Source of the DNA: an uncultured Sphingomonadales bacterium
GTDB taxonomy: Bacteria; Pseudomonadota; Alphaproteobacteria; Sphingomonadales; Sphingomonadaceae
NCBI GenBank assembly: GCA_903958285.1
Contig: CAJBSR010000359.1
Coordinates: 1-5,267 of the forward strand
Length of the DNA stretch: 5,267 nucleotides
Direction: 5' to 3'
Shown: positions 1 through 5,267 of the stretch, one piece after another
How positions within the stretch are numbered: the stretch's first letter is position 1
Layout of the letters: the number at the start of each line of letters is the position of its first letter
Translations under genes and position numbers: made by a program
Notes under the pieces: model-generated
What the model saw: the letters and a program-made list of their open reading frames with translations, nothing else
Told to the model about the DNA's origin: nothing
The model's database searches: none

Positions 1-129
1 ATGGCCGCCAAAGAGCCCGATTGCAGGTCCGTTCGCGTGGACGATACGCCCGTTTCGCAAAAGCAGGGCAGGCGTCTCCAGCAGATCAAGCAGATCTATG
101 GCCGCAGCGGGAAGGGGGGTGTCGGGCAT
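1..129 (-). CDS. PAS-type sensor protein, probable sensor histidine kinase (N-terminal part only)
   Basis: The reverse strand from the ATG at 129 stays open for 43 codons to the window edge, so only the N-terminus is present. Residues 12-42 read like the first strands of a PAS domain: a leucine-rich helix (IDLLDLLETPALLL), then RNGRIVHANGPAIGLFG. That matches the usual pattern in which a helix and 'P-ALLL' are followed by 'G-I---N-A---LFG'. PAS domains at the extreme N-terminus with no signal peptide are common in PhoR-like and other cytoplasmic or membrane-attached sensor kinases. The kinase identity is inferred because no H-box or ATPase domain is visible. The ATG lies 7 bases after the stop of the preceding NTF2-like gene, so the two are probably cotranscribed. 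The ribosome binding site is weak; the nearest purine-rich stretch, GGCGG, is about 12 bases away. Another PAS-containing regulator, such as a diguanylate cyclase, is possible. Confidence 0.6.
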   Translation of the reverse strand, partial: MPDTPLPAAAIDLLDLLETPALLLRNGRIVHANGPAIGLFGGH

Positions 130-136
130 TGCTGGC

Positions 137-535
137 TTAGGCCGCCTGAGCCTTTTGGAGCATCTCACCCATCTTCTGATGGAGCATGTTCACAGCCTTG
201 AGCGGGCGGACCATGACCTTGAAATTGGTGATGAGGCCATCATCATCCCACGTAATCATATCGATGCCATCGACCTTGATGCCATCAATCTGTGCATTGA
301 ACTCAAGGATCAGGCTGTTCTTGCCTTCCCATTCGCCGACATAGTGAAAGCCGGTATCGCCAAACACCATGCCCGCGCTGGCGAGATATTTGAGGGTGAT
401 CGGCTTGCCCCGCTGCGGCGTGTGGACAACCGGGCTTTCAAACACGGCGTCCTCATGCAGCAGAGCACCCAGCGCGGCTTCGTCGCTCGACAGGGCAACG
501 GCGTGCCATTTTTTCGACATTTCGGCAGGTGTCAT
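137..535 (-). CDS. NTF2/SnoaL-like family protein, 132 aa
   Basis: This is a small alpha+beta protein of the size of the NTF2-like (cystatin-like cone) fold. An N-terminal helix (residues 3-17) precedes LLHEDAVFESPVVHTPQRGK (26-44), the typical 'L-ED-V--SP' entry to the pocket. The sheet strands follow, at FHYVGEWEGKNSLILEFNAQIDG (63-85) and VDGIDMITWDDDGLITNFKVMVRP (88-111). The C-terminal helix (112-130) is rich in Met and Gln. Members of this fold include ketosteroid-isomerase-like enzymes and many proteins of unknown role, so I assign no reaction. A TTG at 541 in the same frame would add two residues. The ATG at 535 is preferred because GGGG at 544-547 is spaced 8 bases from it but only 2 from the TTG. 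The gene begins 2 bases after the stop of the hydroxyacid dehydrogenase and is followed after 7 bases by the PAS protein. This suggests an operon, possibly with a role near the dehydrogenase. Confidence 0.85.
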   Translation of the reverse strand: MTPAEMSKKWHAVALSSDEAALGALLHEDAVFESPVVHTPQRGKPITLKYLASAGMVFGDTGFHYVGEWEGKNSLILEFNAQIDGIKVDGIDMITWDDDGLITNFKVMVRPLKAVNMLHQKMGEMLQKAQAA

Positions 536-537
536 TC

Positions 538-1476
538 TCAATACCCCAAGTTGAGATCAACCAGCGGCTGAAGCGGCTGGCCCGCGTGATAGCGGTGGAG
601 GTTCTGGAGGAACCGTTCCACCGACCGCGCAAACATCTTGTCCTGCGCACGGCCGGACAGATGCATGGTGACATGTGCGTTATCGAGCGTCCAGAGAGGA
701 TCGTCCGCGGGCAGCGGCTCCGGCTCGGTGACATCGAGGAAGGCTTCGGCGATCTTCTTTTCATTGAGCGCGGTCGTCAGCGCCTGCTGATCGATCACGG
801 TGCCCCGCGCGACATTCACGATGCGCACGCTTGGTTTCATGGCGGCCAGTTCGTCGGCACCGATCATCCCATCCGTCTCCGGCGTGGCGGGCACCGCAAG
901 AAGGATCCAATCAAACTCGCCCAGACGCGCGCGCCAGTCCTCCGGCCCCAGCGTATTTGGCCCCGGCGTTCGGCGGACCACAGTCACGTCGACATTGAAG
1001 GCCTTCAACCGTTCCTCGACCAGCTTGCCGATGGCGCCATAGCCAAGCAGCAGCGCCTTTGAACCGTACAGCTCAACCTTGCCGGGGCTGTCGAGCAGCC
1101 ATTCATGCCGGTCCTGCGCGCGCACCACCTGCCGATAGCCCTTCGCCATGGTGAGCATGCCCATCACGACATATTCCGCGATGGTGATGGCGTTGATGCC
1201 GACGCCGTTGGTGACCTGCACCTTGCGTTCTTTGAGTAGGTCCAGCGGAAGATGGTCGAGCCCGGCATAGATGGAGTTCAGCCATTTGAGCTTCTCCGCC
1301 CGCTTGATCGCTTCGACCATCGGCGGGGTATAATCCATATCGAACCAACCGATCTCCGCTTCGGGCGCGAGCGCGTGCATCTCCTCCACCGAGGCATAAA
1401 AGCGCGCATCCACCCAATCGGGCAAAAGCGGCGTGATCATGGGCTTCAGCAATGATGTCAGGACGACTGTGGTCAT
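538..1476 (-). CDS. D-2-hydroxyacid dehydrogenase (NAD(P)-dependent)
   Basis: At 312 aa it has the normal length for the D-isomer-specific 2-hydroxyacid dehydrogenase family (GyaR/PdxB/SerA-like), cytosolic enzymes that interconvert 2-oxoacids and D-2-hydroxyacids with NAD(P)H. The outer substrate domain (about 1-100) includes the loop WLNSIYAGLDHLP (65-77). The Rossmann domain carries GYGAIG (145-150). The catalytic triad is readable: Arg224 in NVARG, Glu253 in DVTEPEPLP, and His272 in VTMHLSG. The usual TPH before the histidine is TMH here. VVRRT (166-170), after the second strand of the Rossmann fold, has arginines where NAD-specific enzymes usually have an acid, which hints at NADP; this is inference. 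The physiological substrate cannot be told. The ATG at 1476 is preceded by GAGAAG at 8-base spacing, and that sequence comes from a palindromic repeat. The gene's stop is 2 bases before the NTF2-like gene. Confidence 0.93.
   Translation of the reverse strand: MTTVVLTSLLKPMITPLLPDWVDARFYASVEEMHALAPEAEIGWFDMDYTPPMVEAIKRAEKLKWLNSIYAGLDHLPLDLLKERKVQVTNGVGINAITIAEYVVMGMLTMAKGYRQVVRAQDRHEWLLDSPGKVELYGSKALLLGYGAIGKLVEERLKAFNVDVTVVRRTPGPNTLGPEDWRARLGEFDWILLAVPATPETDGMIGADELAAMKPSVRIVNVARGTVIDQQALTTALNEKKIAEAFLDVTEPEPLPADDPLWTLDNAHVTMHLSGRAQDKMFARSVERFLQNLHRYHAGQPLQPLVDLNLGY
544..547 (-). promoter_or_regulatory. Shine-Dalgarno-like GGGG deciding the NTF2-like start
   Basis: GGGG on the minus strand sits 8 bases before the ATG at 535 and only 2 bases before the alternative TTG at 541. 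It lies inside the last codons of the dehydrogenase, so translation of the small protein is probably coupled to that gene. It is a weak match to the consensus. Confidence 0.45.
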
Positions 1477-1484
1477 TTGGAATA

Positions 1485-1490
1485 CTTCTC
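1485..1490 (-). promoter_or_regulatory. Ribosome binding site of the hydroxyacid dehydrogenase, embedded in a repeat
   Basis: The minus strand reads GGGGAGAAG just before the gene. GAGAAG occupies 1485-1490 and is spaced 8 bases from the ATG at 1476. The adjoining GGGGAG (1488-1493) is one arm of a 10-pair stem, so the binding site would be partly paired in mRNA that starts upstream of the repeat. Confidence 0.6.
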
Positions 1491-1543
1491 CCCATCGACT
1501 TGCGGTGGGGAGGTGGCATCGCGCAGCGATGACGGAGGGGCCT
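1485..1543. repeat. Dispersed palindromic element with two hairpins
   Basis: Hairpin 1 spans 1488-1512: arm 1488-1497 (CTCCCCATCG) pairs with 1503-1512 (CGGTGGGGAG) through 10 pairs, one of them G-T, around a 5-base loop. Hairpin 2 spans 1517-1531: CATCGC and GCGATG pair perfectly over 6 bases around GCA. A further GGAGGGG follows at 1534-1540. The minus-strand order CCCCTCC, GC-rich hairpin, CCACCTCCCC, hairpin, GGGGAG resembles REP-like palindromic units that I recall being scattered through sphingomonad genomes, often at gene ends or forming the tails of predicted proteins. The hairpins are directly visible; the genome-wide repetition is inference. No T-run follows on either strand, so it is not a typical rho-independent terminator. 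Confidence 0.65.
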
Positions 1544-1673
1544 TCCCAAAGCGCGCAAGCCGCTTTTCGATGATTATCATGATTGTGTCCGCTGTCTCGA
1601 CTGCATTGCAGAGCACGTCAACTGCCGGAATCCGCAAGGCGTCGATCTGATGGTTGTGCCAAATATGTTCTGG

Positions 1674-2030
1674 TCATCCAGCGAAGGCTTGCCATGCAAC
1701 GAATGCAAGAACGGGGATGCCAAAAAGATCGGCCACCGCAATGGTTTTCAAAGCAGGAGGTGAACCTGCTTTCCAGAAGAGGAACAGGAACGACAGCATG
1801 CTGATGCCCACGCCTGCACTGGCCAACCGCTGACTGTGAGGGTCAAACGCCGCCCAGGTACACATTAAGAAAACCATGAAGAACAAGGCTGCCCTGTGCT
1901 GGAGCAGAAGAAATAAGGGATTGTCGTTGCTGACCTGATAAAGTCGACCAATCATAGCGGGGCGAAAAAAGGCCAGTGCGGGTAAGGCATGGATCGCGGC
2001 TAGGAAGAGCCAGGCCATCTTCAACATCAT
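1674..2030 (-). CDS. Small four-helix membrane protein, unknown function (118 aa)
   Basis: I do not recognise a characterised family. The 118-residue protein is mostly hydrophobic, with four likely membrane segments at about 5-22, 39-61, 70-88 and 95-116. Short loops separate them, including RPAMIGRLYQVSNDNP (23-38) and DPHSQR (63-68). His14 and Pro17 in helix 1, the QHR motif (44-46) at the start of helix 2 and Asp101 in helix 4 are polar groups inside or next to membrane segments and may mark a conserved site. The ATG at 2030 overlaps the cysS stop as ATGA, which points to translational coupling; an in-frame ATG seven codons further upstream would overlap cysS by 25 bases and is less likely. 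A second ATG follows immediately. The DNA is poorer in GC than its neighbours: by hand count 59 of 120 bases at 1861-1980. The reading frame and overlap make it a convincing gene, but its role is unknown. Confidence 0.75.
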   Translation of the reverse strand: MMLKMAWLFLAAIHALPALAFFRPAMIGRLYQVSNDNPLFLLLQHRAALFFMVFLMCTWAAFDPHSQRLASAGVGISMLSFLFLFWKAGSPPALKTIAVADLFGIPVLAFVAWQAFAG

Positions 2031-3469
2031 ATCGTCAGCCGCCAATCCCACCCGAGTGGATCTCCGTCCATAACCTCAACGCCCTTGGCGATGAGTTCAT
2101 CCCGGATCGCATCAGAGGCTGCAAAGTCCTTGTTGACGCGCGCTTCCTTGCGGCGGGCGAGGGCGGCTTCGATGTCGGCTTCGCTTGTTACAGCGGACTT
2201 CGGCTGGACGCGAAGATCTGCGCGCTCCAACGTCGTCAATCCGAACCCGAGCACATCATCCATGCGAGCGATGGTGGCTAGTTTCTGACCCGCATCGACC
2301 TTCTTCATCGCAATCGCCTCATCAAGGCAGGTGAGGGCGACGGCGGTGTTGAGGTCTTCCGAGATAGCCTCATCAAACCGTGCGAGCAGTTCGACAAGCT
2401 TGGGATGATCGACATTGGAAGCAACGTCGGCATTTGCGCGAAGGGTTGTGACCCCCATCACCATCCGTTTCAACCGCGTCAGTGCCGCTGCCAGATTGTC
2501 CCAGCTGAACTCCAACTCACTCCGGTAATGCGCCTGCAGGCACATGAGGCGATAGGCGAGCGGGTGGAAGCCGCGCTCGACTAGGACCTGCAGCCGAAGG
2601 AATTCGCCTGTCGACTTGCTCATCTTCCCGCCACGGTCGATCAGGAAGTTGTTGTGCATCCAGATCCGCGCACCTGAATGGTCTGAGGAGCAATACGCCT
2701 GATTTTGCGCGATCTCGTTGGGGTGATGGATCTCGCGGTGGTCGATGCCACCGGTGTGAATATCGAACGGCATGCCAAGCAGCGCTTCTGACATCACAGA
2801 GCATTCAAGGTGCCAGCCCGGTGCGCCTTTGCCCCAAGGGCTGTCCCACTCCATCTGGCGCGTCTCACCGTCGGGCGTCTTGCGCCAGATGGCGAAGTCC
2901 GCCTGATGCCGCTTGCCGTCGACCTGTTCGATCCGCCCTTCGCCGTCTTCAGTTGCGGCGCGGGCGAGACGACCATAATCGGCCACTGTGGACGTGTCGA
3001 AATAGAGGCCGCTGTCCAGTTCATAGCAGTGCGCGTCAGCAATCGACGTCGCAAACTCGATCATGCGCGGGACATAGTCGGTCGCGATGGACCATTGGAA
3101 CGGTTGGCGGATGTTCAGGCGTTCAATGTCGGCCCAATAGGCATCGGTGTAAAACTTCGCGATGTCCCAAGCGCTTTTACCAGCAGCGCTGGCGGCCTTT
3201 TCCATCTTGTCATCGCCCGCATCGGCATCGCTCGTCAGATGGCCGACATCGGTGATGTTGATGACATGCTTCAGCGCATAGCCCTTGAAGGACAAGGCGC
3301 GGCCTAGCGTGTCCGCAAACACATAAGCGCGCATGTTGCCGATATGCTGGAAGTTATAGACGGTCGGGCCACAGGTGTAGACGCGCGCTTCGCCGGGGTG
3401 GACGGGCTGGAACTCTTCCAGCTGGCGGGTCAGGCTGTTGAACAGCTTCAGGGGCGCGGCGTCAGTCAT
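2027..3469 (-). CDS. cysS: Cysteinyl-tRNA synthetase (cysteine--tRNA ligase)
   Basis: This cytosolic class I aminoacyl-tRNA synthetase charges tRNA-Cys with cysteine using ATP. From the ATG at 3469 it has 480 residues, near the usual 460-500. The N-terminus has KLFNSLTRQLEEFQP, then VYTCGPTVYNFQHIGNMR with zinc ligand Cys33 and a HIGH-type motif at 42-45 that reads HIGN. The other zinc ligands are Cys223 (GWHLECS), His248 and Glu252 (HHPNEIAQ). The KMSKS loop is at 282-286 (RGGKMSKSTGEFLRL). The C-terminal helical region ends in ARRKEARVNKDFAASDAIRD and GVEVMDGDPLGWDWR, typical of CysRS. An ATG 12 codons upstream (3505) is in frame but lacks a good ribosome binding site. AGGAGG at 3476-3481 is 6 bases before the chosen start. 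The gene follows the ABC ATPase by 49 bases and overlaps the next gene by 4. Confidence 0.98.
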   Translation of the reverse strand: MTDAAPLKLFNSLTRQLEEFQPVHPGEARVYTCGPTVYNFQHIGNMRAYVFADTLGRALSFKGYALKHVINITDVGHLTSDADAGDDKMEKAASAAGKSAWDIAKFYTDAYWADIERLNIRQPFQWSIATDYVPRMIEFATSIADAHCYELDSGLYFDTSTVADYGRLARAATEDGEGRIEQVDGKRHQADFAIWRKTPDGETRQMEWDSPWGKGAPGWHLECSVMSEALLGMPFDIHTGGIDHREIHHPNEIAQNQAYCSSDHSGARIWMHNNFLIDRGGKMSKSTGEFLRLQVLVERGFHPLAYRLMCLQAHYRSELEFSWDNLAAALTRLKRMVMGVTTLRANADVASNVDHPKLVELLARFDEAISEDLNTAVALTCLDEAIAMKKVDAGQKLATIARMDDVLGFGLTTLERADLRVQPKSAVTSEADIEAALARRKEARVNKDFAASDAIRDELIAKGVEVMDGDPLGWDWRLTI

Positions 3470-3475
3470 GGTCCG

Positions 3476-3481
3476 CCTCCT
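3476..3481 (-). promoter_or_regulatory. Strong Shine-Dalgarno (AGGAGG) fixing the cysS start
   Basis: A full consensus AGGAGG lies on the minus strand, spaced 6 bases from the ATG at 3469. It rules in favour of this start over the in-frame ATG at 3505. It is the best ribosome binding site in the window, as expected for a housekeeping gene that follows a gap rather than an overlap. Confidence 0.85.
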
Positions 3482-3518
3482 AAGGGGCGGGGCCTTTGGG
3501 GGCAAGATGGGCGTGGCC

Positions 3519-4277
3519 CTAACGCGGCAGGATGGCGGTCCGGCCCTGAAGGTCGATCACATCCATCGGCATGTTGAAGGCGGCTTCCAGCGTTGCGGGG
3601 GTCAACACCTCTGCGCTCGGCCCAAATGCTATGGTGCGGCCGTCTTTCAAGATGAGGAGATCATCGGCCACACGCGCCGCTGCATCCAATTGGTGGAGGA
3701 CGACTAAAACGCCCTTCCCGGCATCCGCTGCCGCCCGCATCAGGCGCAGCACATCCTGCTGGTGCGGCGGGTCCAGATTGGCGAGGGGTTCATCGGCCAA
3801 TATCCAATCGGTCTCTGCCGCCAGCACGCGGGCAAATTTGGCGCGGGCTTTCTCTCCGCCCGAGAGCGTGTCGACCGTGCGGTTGGCAAGGCCCGCAACA
3901 TCCGTTTGTGCCATGGCCGCATCGATTGCGACCTCATCGCCCGGCGAGAGTGCCGCAAAGGGGGAGCGATGCGGGAGGCGACCAAGAGCGACCAGCTCGC
4001 GCACCGTCAAGGCCCAAGCGGGCTGACCGTTCTGCGGCAGATATCCCAGCCGACGTGCGCGCTCCGGCAAGGAGAGGGCGGTGACAGATGTGCCATCAAT
4101 CGAGATGCTCCCGGCGGAAGGCGGGACCAGTCCGGCGATGGCGCGCAACAGGCTGGTCTTGCCCGCGCCATTTGCGCCGAGGATGGCTGTTACCCGACCA
4201 CGCGCGAGATCCAGCGACACATCGTCAAGCGCGCGCCGACGGCCAAGGTCAACCGAGAGGTTTTCTGTCCGGATCAT
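3519..4277 (-). CDS. ABC transporter ATPase, iron-chelate/cobalamin type (FepC/BtuD-like)
   Basis: At 252 aa this is one complete ABC nucleotide-binding domain with every motif in order: Walker A GANGAGKT (34-41), Q-loop Gln82 in GYLPQ, ABC signature LSGGE (138-142; the final Gln of the consensus is Glu), Walker B ILADEP (159-164), D-loop NLD (167-169) and H-loop His195. VRELVALGRLPHRSPF (92-107) is characteristic of ATPases that work with FecCD/BtuC permeases for siderophore, heme or vitamin B12 import. It would act as a dimer on the cytoplasmic face of the neighbouring permease. Its ATG overlaps the permease stop as ATGA, so the two are translationally coupled. The substrate cannot be resolved here. 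A stand-alone role is unlikely given the arrangement. Confidence 0.95.
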   Translation of the reverse strand: MIRTENLSVDLGRRRALDDVSLDLARGRVTAILGANGAGKTSLLRAIAGLVPPSAGSISIDGTSVTALSLPERARRLGYLPQNGQPAWALTVRELVALGRLPHRSPFAALSPGDEVAIDAAMAQTDVAGLANRTVDTLSGGEKARAKFARVLAAETDWILADEPLANLDPPHQQDVLRLMRAAADAGKGVLVVLHQLDAAARVADDLLILKDGRTIAFGPSAEVLTPATLEAAFNMPMDVIDLQGRTAILPR

Positions 4278-5230
4278 GACGGGTCGCCCCGCATACGGGC
4301 GAGCAGCAGGAAGAAGAACGGCGCGCCGATGGCGGCCATGGCGATGCCGAGCCTGACTTCGCCAGTGCCGGGAGTGAGCCGCACGGCGCTGTCCGCCGCC
4401 AATGTGAGGATTGCACCGCCAATGGCCGAGGGGATGAGGGTTGCGGAAGGCCGCTCCCCCACAATCCGGCGCATGAAGTGCGGCACGATCAGCCCGACAA
4501 AGCCGACCACGCCCGTCACCGCCACTGAGGCGCCGACGGCGAGCCCGGTGCCGAGCGCGATGATCCAGCGCAGACGGTCCGGATCGACACCCATGGAACG
4601 GGCGGCATCCTCGCCCAACGTCAGCGCGTCGAGCGACCGGCCGGTCAAAAGCAAGATCAGGCTCCCCAAAGCCATGAACGGCAGCGCACGCATGACATCA
4701 TCCATCGTCCGGTCGGTCAGCGCACCCATCAGCCAGGCGACGATCTCGCTCGTGGCAAAGGGGTTGGGCGCCATGCTGATGAGAAGGGCTGTGAGAGAGC
4801 CGGAGAGCGTTGCCAGCACCATGCCCGCGAGAATGAAGCCTAAGGGCCCGCCGCTTCGTCCAGCCAGCGCGACGAGCAACGCGACGCTGATCGCCGCCCC
4901 TGCCATTGCAAAGCCGAACATGGCAAAACCACTCACGCCCAGCAGGATGGCGATCACGCCCCCAAGCGCCGCGCTGGACGATACGCCGACAACGGTCGGG
5001 TCGGCGAGCGGATTGCGGAGATAGCCTTGCAGGACAGCCCCAGACAGGCCGAGCACCGCGCCGACACAAGCACCAAGGATCGCGCGGGGCAGGCGCAGTT
5101 CGGCCATGATCCAGCCATTGGCATTATCGGCGAACCAATCTGTCGGTCCAATCCAGACCTTGCCTGCCGCCAAAGAGGTGAGGACGGCGAGCGCGAGGAG
5201 AGCGACAAGCAGGAGGGTCGATCGCTTCAT
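4274..5230 (-). CDS. FecCD/BtuC-family ABC transporter permease
   Basis: This 318-aa inner-membrane protein belongs to the importer family for Fe-siderophores, heme and cobalamin, slightly short for a family of about 320-350. Helix 1 (5-22) follows Lys-Arg. The family hallmark follows at 46-76: LRLPRAI, GAVLGLSGAVLQGYLRNPLADP, then TVVGVSSSAALG. Further membrane segments lie near 90-122, 128-153, 183-197, 222-247 and 293-311. LTLGEDAARSMGVDPDRLR (203-221) is also conserved in the family. The segment GVVGFVGLIVPHFMRRIVGE (240-259) contains the cytoplasmic coupling helix region that contacts the ATPase, followed by PSAIGGAILTLAAD (267-280). Near the C-terminus GEVRLGI replaces the common GE-P-GI. 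The start at 5230 is supported by GAGG at 5239-5242 with 8-base spacing, and by an ATGA overlap with the upstream gene. The substrate is undetermined. Confidence 0.95.
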   Translation of the reverse strand: MKRSTLLLVALLALAVLTSLAAGKVWIGPTDWFADNANGWIMAELRLPRAILGACVGAVLGLSGAVLQGYLRNPLADPTVVGVSSSAALGGVIAILLGVSGFAMFGFAMAGAAISVALLVALAGRSGGPLGFILAGMVLATLSGSLTALLISMAPNPFATSEIVAWLMGALTDRTMDDVMRALPFMALGSLILLLTGRSLDALTLGEDAARSMGVDPDRLRWIIALGTGLAVGASVAVTGVVGFVGLIVPHFMRRIVGERPSATLIPSAIGGAILTLAADSAVRLTPGTGEVRLGIAMAAIGAPFFFLLLARMRGDPS

Positions 5231-5267
5231 GCAGCCGACCTCAAGACGCGCATGGCTTCGATAATCG
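5227..5267 (-). CDS. C-terminal end of an upstream gene, probably the ABC substrate-binding protein
   Basis: A minus-strand frame entering from the right edge reads IIEAMRVLRSAA and stops at TGA 5227-5229, overlapping the permease ATG by 4 bases. Only 12 codons are visible, so the sequence itself does not identify the product. An amphipathic final helix ending '-EAMRVLR' fits the C-terminus of BtuF/FepB-type periplasmic binding proteins, and such a gene is the expected neighbour immediately before a FecCD permease. The identity is therefore inferred from context. The stop and the overlap are seen directly. Confidence 0.5.
   Translation of the reverse strand, partial: IIEAMRVLRSAA

Larger units (their letters stand above)
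1473..1673 (-). pseudogene. C-terminal relic of a DUF559-type endonuclease-fold protein
   Basis: There is no intact gene between the small membrane protein and the dehydrogenase, but one minus-strand frame is open for 66 codons, from just after the TGA at 1674-1676 to a TGA at 1473-1475. It reads IDALRIPAVDVLCNAVETAD, then TIMIIIEKRLARFGKAPPSS and LRDATSPPQVDGEKYSK. The '-LRIPA-DVL-N--E-AD-I' pattern resembles the last strand and helix of DUF559 (PF04480-like) proteins, small restriction-endonuclease-fold proteins related to very-short-patch repair nucleases. The tail after FGKAPP is encoded by the palindromic repeat, as I recall for other sphingomonad copies. No start codon or ribosome binding site precedes it, and the catalytic N-terminal part is absent, its place being taken by the membrane-protein gene. 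It is therefore a non-functional fragment. The family call rests on recall of a short segment. Chance coding is the main alternative. Confidence 0.5.

Noticed and set aside
1..201. Plus-strand frame at the left edge.
   Set aside because: It lies antisense to the PAS-protein start and the end of the NTF2-like gene; the minus-strand readings make better proteins.
529..1062. A 177-codon plus-strand frame opposite the dehydrogenase.
   Set aside because: It mirrors the dehydrogenase codons, has no convincing ribosome binding site and shows no recognisable domain.
1488..1531. The two hairpins as a rho-independent terminator.
   Set aside because: No run of T follows either hairpin on either strand. 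The structure sits only a few bases before a start codon and fits a dispersed palindrome better.
1618..1677. A 19-codon minus-strand frame starting at an ATG that overlaps the membrane-protein stop.
   Set aside because: It is short, has no ribosome binding site, gives an unremarkable peptide, and competes with the more meaningful relic frame.
1758..1764. AGGAGGTGA-like plus-strand sequence as a strong ribosome binding site.
   Set aside because: No ATG, GTG or TTG start lies at suitable spacing with a supported plus-strand gene; it is inside a minus-strand coding sequence.
3470..3518. The 49-base ATPase-cysS gap as a terminator or promoter.
   Set aside because: It holds only a very short GGGC/GCCC inverted repeat without a T-run and no clear -35/-10 pair; only the AGGAGG can be supported.
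3762..5024. A 420-codon open frame on the plus strand opposite the ATPase and permease genes.
   Set aside because: It is antisense to two genes with complete family motifs, its product is a low-complexity Arg/Pro/Ser/Ala sequence with no domain, and long antisense frames are common in GC-rich DNA.

Overview
The window is an ordinary, gene-dense stretch of chromosome in which every supported gene lies on the minus strand. High GC, tight ATGA-type overlaps, the protein style and a dispersed palindromic element like those I recall from sphingomonads suggest an alphaproteobacterium, probably Sphingomonadales. That placement is inference, because no rRNA or other marker gene is present.

In the direction of transcription (right to left), the window opens with the last 12 codons of an upstream gene (5227-5267). 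It overlaps by 4 bases a BtuC/FecCD-type permease (4274-5230), which overlaps by 4 bases an ABC ATPase (3519-4277). Together these look like a periplasmic-binding-protein-dependent importer for a metal chelate (Fe-siderophore, heme or cobalamin). The exact substrate cannot be read from this sequence. After a 49-base gap comes cysteinyl-tRNA synthetase (cysS, 2027-3469), whose start is fixed by a perfect AGGAGG. Its stop overlaps the start of a small four-helix membrane protein of unknown function (1674-2030).

Between that gene and the next (about 1477-1673) there is no intact gene. The DNA reads as the C-terminal end of a DUF559-type (restriction-endonuclease-fold) protein, with no start and no N-terminal part. 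Its tail is formed by a two-hairpin palindromic repeat (about 1485-1543). The relic's stop codon overlaps the ATG of a D-2-hydroxyacid dehydrogenase (538-1476), and the repeat supplies that gene's Shine-Dalgarno sequence. Then follow an NTF2/SnoaL-like small protein (137-535) and the first 43 codons of a PAS-type, probably sensor-kinase, protein (1-129) that runs off the left edge.

I see no convincing promoter, rho-independent terminator, tRNA, CRISPR array or intact mobile element. The most unusual part is the relic plus palindrome wired into the translation start of the dehydrogenase. I do not see evidence for a new multi-gene system.
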